From Bacteroidetes bacterium RIFCSPLOWO2_12_FULL_37_12 (lineage in GTDB: Bacteria; Bacteroidota; Bacteroidia; 2-12-FULL-37-12), in contig MEPC01000001.1 in the NCBI GenBank assembly GCA_001769655.1, positions 17,873 through 81,872 on the forward strand: a DNA stretch of 64,000 nt, given 5' to 3'. The first letter of the stretch is position 1. Every line of letters starts with the position of its first letter. The notes below the pieces were generated by a model. The model had not been told where the DNA came from. It saw only the letters and a list, made by a program, of their open reading frames with translations, and did not search any database. Positions 61,867 through 64,000 of this stretch are shown piece after piece. The translations under genes were made by a program, and so were the position numbers.

Positions 61867-61894
61867 GTAGAGACATGGTGCACCGTATCTCTAC
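61867..61894. repeat. 28-bp palindrome of the GTAGAGAC family
   Basis: GTAGAGACATGGTG / CACCGTATCTCTAC: same family as 1315. It lies between the amidase stop and the MlaD-like start. Confidence 0.9.
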
Positions 61895-61961
61895 CTATTT
61901 GCATTTCTATCTCTAATTTCTTACATTTAGCCCATTATTTGAAAACCCTTTTCCCAATACA

Positions 61962-62903
61962 TTGAAAATTTCAAACGAATTTAAAATCGGGCTTCTTACC
62001 GTTATTTCCATTCTTTTTTTATTTTTTGGTTTTAACTACCTGAAAGGGAAAAATGTTTTTTCCCGCTATCAAAGATATTATATCAAATATCCGAATGTAA
62101 ACGGGTTAACTACCGGAAATCCAATCATGATAAACGGATTAGTGGTTGGAAAAGTTAAATCCATCCGTTTTCTTGATTTTATTGTAGGAGAAATAGTGGT
62201 AGAAGCGGAGTTGCAAAGAGATGTCAAACTGAATGATGGTTGTGCCGCATCTATTGTAAATAGTGATATTTTAGGAAGTAAAGCCATAAAGATAGAACTG
62301 GGAGCCAGCCGTCAACTATTAAAGTCGGGTGATACCCTACGCACCGGTTTTGAACTAAGCATTACCGAAGAAATTTCTGCTCGTACAGCCCCTCTTCTTG
62401 CCAAGATGGACACGCTTTTTTTTGTTTTTTCAGGTCAACGGATGCAGAATATCATTAAGAAAGTGGACACTACGTTACATGTATTTCAAACACTTGGTTT
62501 AGGAATGGATAAAGTGATTATTGATAATAATTCCCGTTTTAACACTATCATACGGCATATTGAATCCATTTCTGCCAATCTTGATTCCAATAATTATAAG
62601 ATAAAAAATATTCTGACAAATCTGAATGTATTTTCCGATTCCCTTGCACGTTTACAGGTAGGCAAAACCCTACGCCAGACAGACAGGGCATTGGCTGGTC
62701 TGGAACAATCGTTGGATAAAATTAACCGAGGTGAAGGAACCTTAGGGCTGTTGTTTAACGATGACAAATTATACCATCAATTGAAAAAAGCCAGTGAGGA
62801 TCTGGATGTGCTGGTGAATGACATTAAGAAAAATCCAAAGCGTTACGTGCATTTTTCCGTTTTTGGCGGCGGAAAAGAAAAGGAGGAAGCGGAGAAGAAG
62901 TAG
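61962..62903 (+). CDS. MlaD/MCE family protein
   Basis: Membrane-anchored lipid-binding protein of phospholipid transport systems, 313 residues. The start is TTG at 61962 (no in-frame ATG upstream before a stop), giving KISNEFKIGLLTVISILFLF with one transmembrane helix at about 8-25. The MCE domain follows (about 38-115: YYIKYPNVNGLTTGNPIMIN, LVVGKVKSIRF, DVKLNDGCAASIVNSDILGS). The rest is a long coiled-coil-like region ending with KINRGEGTLGLLFNDDKLYH, typical of Bacteroidota MlaD proteins, and a charged tail. No MlaE/MlaF partners are in this window. It probably moves lipids between membranes near the LptD/amidase genes. Confidence 0.88.
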   Translation: MKISNEFKIGLLTVISILFLFFGFNYLKGKNVFSRYQRYYIKYPNVNGLTTGNPIMINGLVVGKVKSIRFLDFIVGEIVVEAELQRDVKLNDGCAASIVNSDILGSKAIKIELGASRQLLKSGDTLRTGFELSITEEISARTAPLLAKMDTLFFVFSGQRMQNIIKKVDTTLHVFQTLGLGMDKVIIDNNSRFNTIIRHIESISANLDSNNYKIKNILTNLNVFSDSLARLQVGKTLRQTDRALAGLEQSLDKINRGEGTLGLLFNDDKLYHQLKKASEDLDVLVNDIKKNPKRYVHFSVFGGGKEKEEAEKK

Positions 62904-62931
62904 AGAGAGAAAATTTTTGTAAAAAATTTTC

Positions 62932-64000
62932 TTAATAATCCAAGTCCAAGCCCAATTGTGCCTGAAGAGTTAAAAGCGCTGGATTTTTTGATGCCAAAAA
63001 TTCAAATTTTTCACGGGAGGTATAGGGACGTGTTTTCTCTTTTTTCACTTCTTTAATTTTCGAGGTAACATTCAAATCCGGTTTTTCAAATTTATTCCTC
63101 ATAAAAGTAACCAGATCTGATTTTATTTTTTTAAACCGGTCTTCCTGCATGGGATTTTCCAGCAGAACCACAACCTGATTATTCTCCCAAACCGCCTCGC
63201 AAGTGTTTATCATGGTGGCATCCAACTTCATTCCCTGATTTGTTAATTCATAAGCAAACGCTTTCCAGAAACCGGAAAGTTTAGTTTCTATAGCTAAAAA
63301 ATCAATTTCATCCTTAGACAAAAGGTTGGTTTCAACGTTACCGGAAGGTGCAGGTTGGTTTTGTTTCCGCAATGCCTCTTTCACAGAGTCAAGATTTTTC
63401 CACGAAACAGTTGGAGTAGAAACTGAAGATTCCCCTTTTGGTTTTTCAACGGTTAAAATGTGATGGTTCGTTTTCTGTGGCTCAGGAATCAACGGCTCAG
63501 CGTTTTTTTTTTCAGCTAAAATAGCTGTGCTGGAAATTTCATGCTCATTGTTTTTTAAAACATTGTTCGGAATATCTTTTTGAGAAAGAGTGACAGCCAT
63601 GCGTATATGAGCCATTTTTAAAAGCGCCAGTTCTACATGTAGCCGTTGGTTTCTGCTTAATTTATAATTAAAATCGCATTGATCTGTAATGGAAAGAGCC
63701 GTTAATAAAAATCCTGAATCCATTTCTTTGGCTTGTTTTAAATACTTGTCTTTCACCTGGTCGCTCAATGGAAATAATGTGAGGGTTTTAGGGTCTTTAC
63801 AAACCAAAAGATTTCTCAAGTGCTCGCCCAAGCCACTGATAAAATGACCTCCATCAAAACCATGTTTTAAAATTTCATCAAACGCAATCAAAATTTCAGG
63901 AAAATCTTCATTCCAAATCGCCTGAGTAATTCTGAAATAATAATCATAATCAAGTATGTTGAGATTTTCGGTAACCGATTTATAAGTGATTTTTTTTCCT
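62932..64000 (-). CDS. dnaX: DNA polymerase III subunit gamma/tau, C-terminal part (5' end outside window)
   Basis: The frame stays open to the right edge of the window, so the 5' part (AAA ATPase, clamp loader) lies outside. The 355 visible codons begin in the conserved third domain: ENLNILDYDYYFRITQAIW, then LIAFDEILKHGFDGGHFISG and GEHLRNLLVCKDPKTLTLF. This is the collar domain that forms the pentameric clamp-loader ring. Then follow a variable linker (about 130 residues) and the C-terminal part (FWKAFAYELTNQGMKLDATM, VWENNQVVVLLENP) that ends AQLGLDLDY. The TTG annotated as start near 63891 is internal. It is convergent with the MlaD-like gene, 28 bp apart. Confidence 0.9.
   Translation of the reverse strand, partial: GKKITYKSVTENLNILDYDYYFRITQAIWNEDFPEILIAFDEILKHGFDGGHFISGLGEHLRNLLVCKDPKTLTLFPLSDQVKDKYLKQAKEMDSGFLLTALSITDQCDFNYKLSRNQRLHVELALLKMAHIRMAVTLSQKDIPNNVLKNNEHEISSTAILAEKKNAEPLIPEPQKTNHHILTVEKPKGESSVSTPTVSWKNLDSVKEALRKQNQPAPSGNVETNLLSKDEIDFLAIETKLSGFWKAFAYELTNQGMKLDATMINTCEAVWENNQVVVLLENPMQEDRFKKIKSDLVTFMRNKFEKPDLNVTSKIKEVKKEKTRPYTSREKFEFLASKNPALLTLQAQLGLDLDY

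Overview
This 64 kb window is ordinary chromosomal DNA from a Bacteroidota bacterium. The evidence is the gliding pair gldD/gldE, the Bacteroidota forms of parE/parC, lptD, MlaD-type and rny genes, a fused 2-oxoacid:ferredoxin oxidoreductase alpha subunit, and many promoters that fit the phylum's housekeeping consensus (TTG, about 20 bases, TAnnTTTG). DNA is AT-rich throughout. Class and family cannot be fixed from the sequence alone. No transposase, integrase, CRISPR array or rRNA was found.

Layout. 1-12.2 kb: 3' end of pgk, gldD-gldE, an outer-membrane barrel plus c-type cytochrome lipoprotein, pckA, parE, a small antitoxin-like gene, parC and an aquaporin. 12.2-19.5 kb is an accessory stretch: a higA antitoxin with only a remnant of its higB toxin, tRNA-Cys, a large STAND NTPase with TPRs, tRNA-Asp, a long imperfect palindrome, two very AT-rich secreted proteins and a VapBC-like pair. 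19.5-25 kb: a seven-haem cytochrome with TPRs, a TPR membrane protein, and two envelope proteins. 25-30.6 kb: rny, zapA, a coiled-coil partner, pheT and a degenerate Rieske-like lipoprotein. 30.7-33.4 kb: a propeller/Y_Y_Y sensor. 33.6-43.1 kb: a seven-gene surface-glycan operon on the minus strand (alkaline-phosphatase-superfamily membrane enzyme, two polytopic GT-C-like proteins, a DPPR-synthase-like UbiA protein, a HAD-IB phosphatase, two methyltransferases) next to a small DPGSGS membrane protein. 43.3-53.8 kb: a lipoprotein, a second TPR membrane protein, a methyltransferase, korA/korB, an agmatinase-family enzyme, YqgE and a sodium:solute symporter. 53.9-64 kb: two paralogous modular surface proteins, a methyltransferase, a thioredoxin-like protein, lptD, an N-acetylmuramoyl-L-alanine amidase, a MlaD-type protein and the 3' part of dnaX.

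Themes that cut across genes. (1) Three otherwise different sensor-like proteins (21658-23376, 30690-33413, 44867-46285) end in the same roughly 90-residue membrane module where a kinase or DNA-binding output would be expected; this is the best candidate for something undescribed. (2) Several families of short palindromes are scattered between genes, and some copies supply the stop codon or last residues of a gene (gldE, pheT, a methyltransferase); one copy lies inside a coding sequence. (3) Promoters seem to fall into two classes: TTG-bearing ones, and ones with an extended element just before TAARTTTG that mostly lack the TTG. (4) Tandem arrays of 8-10, 11, 48 and 120 bp occur at pckA, rny, parC and a TPR gene.
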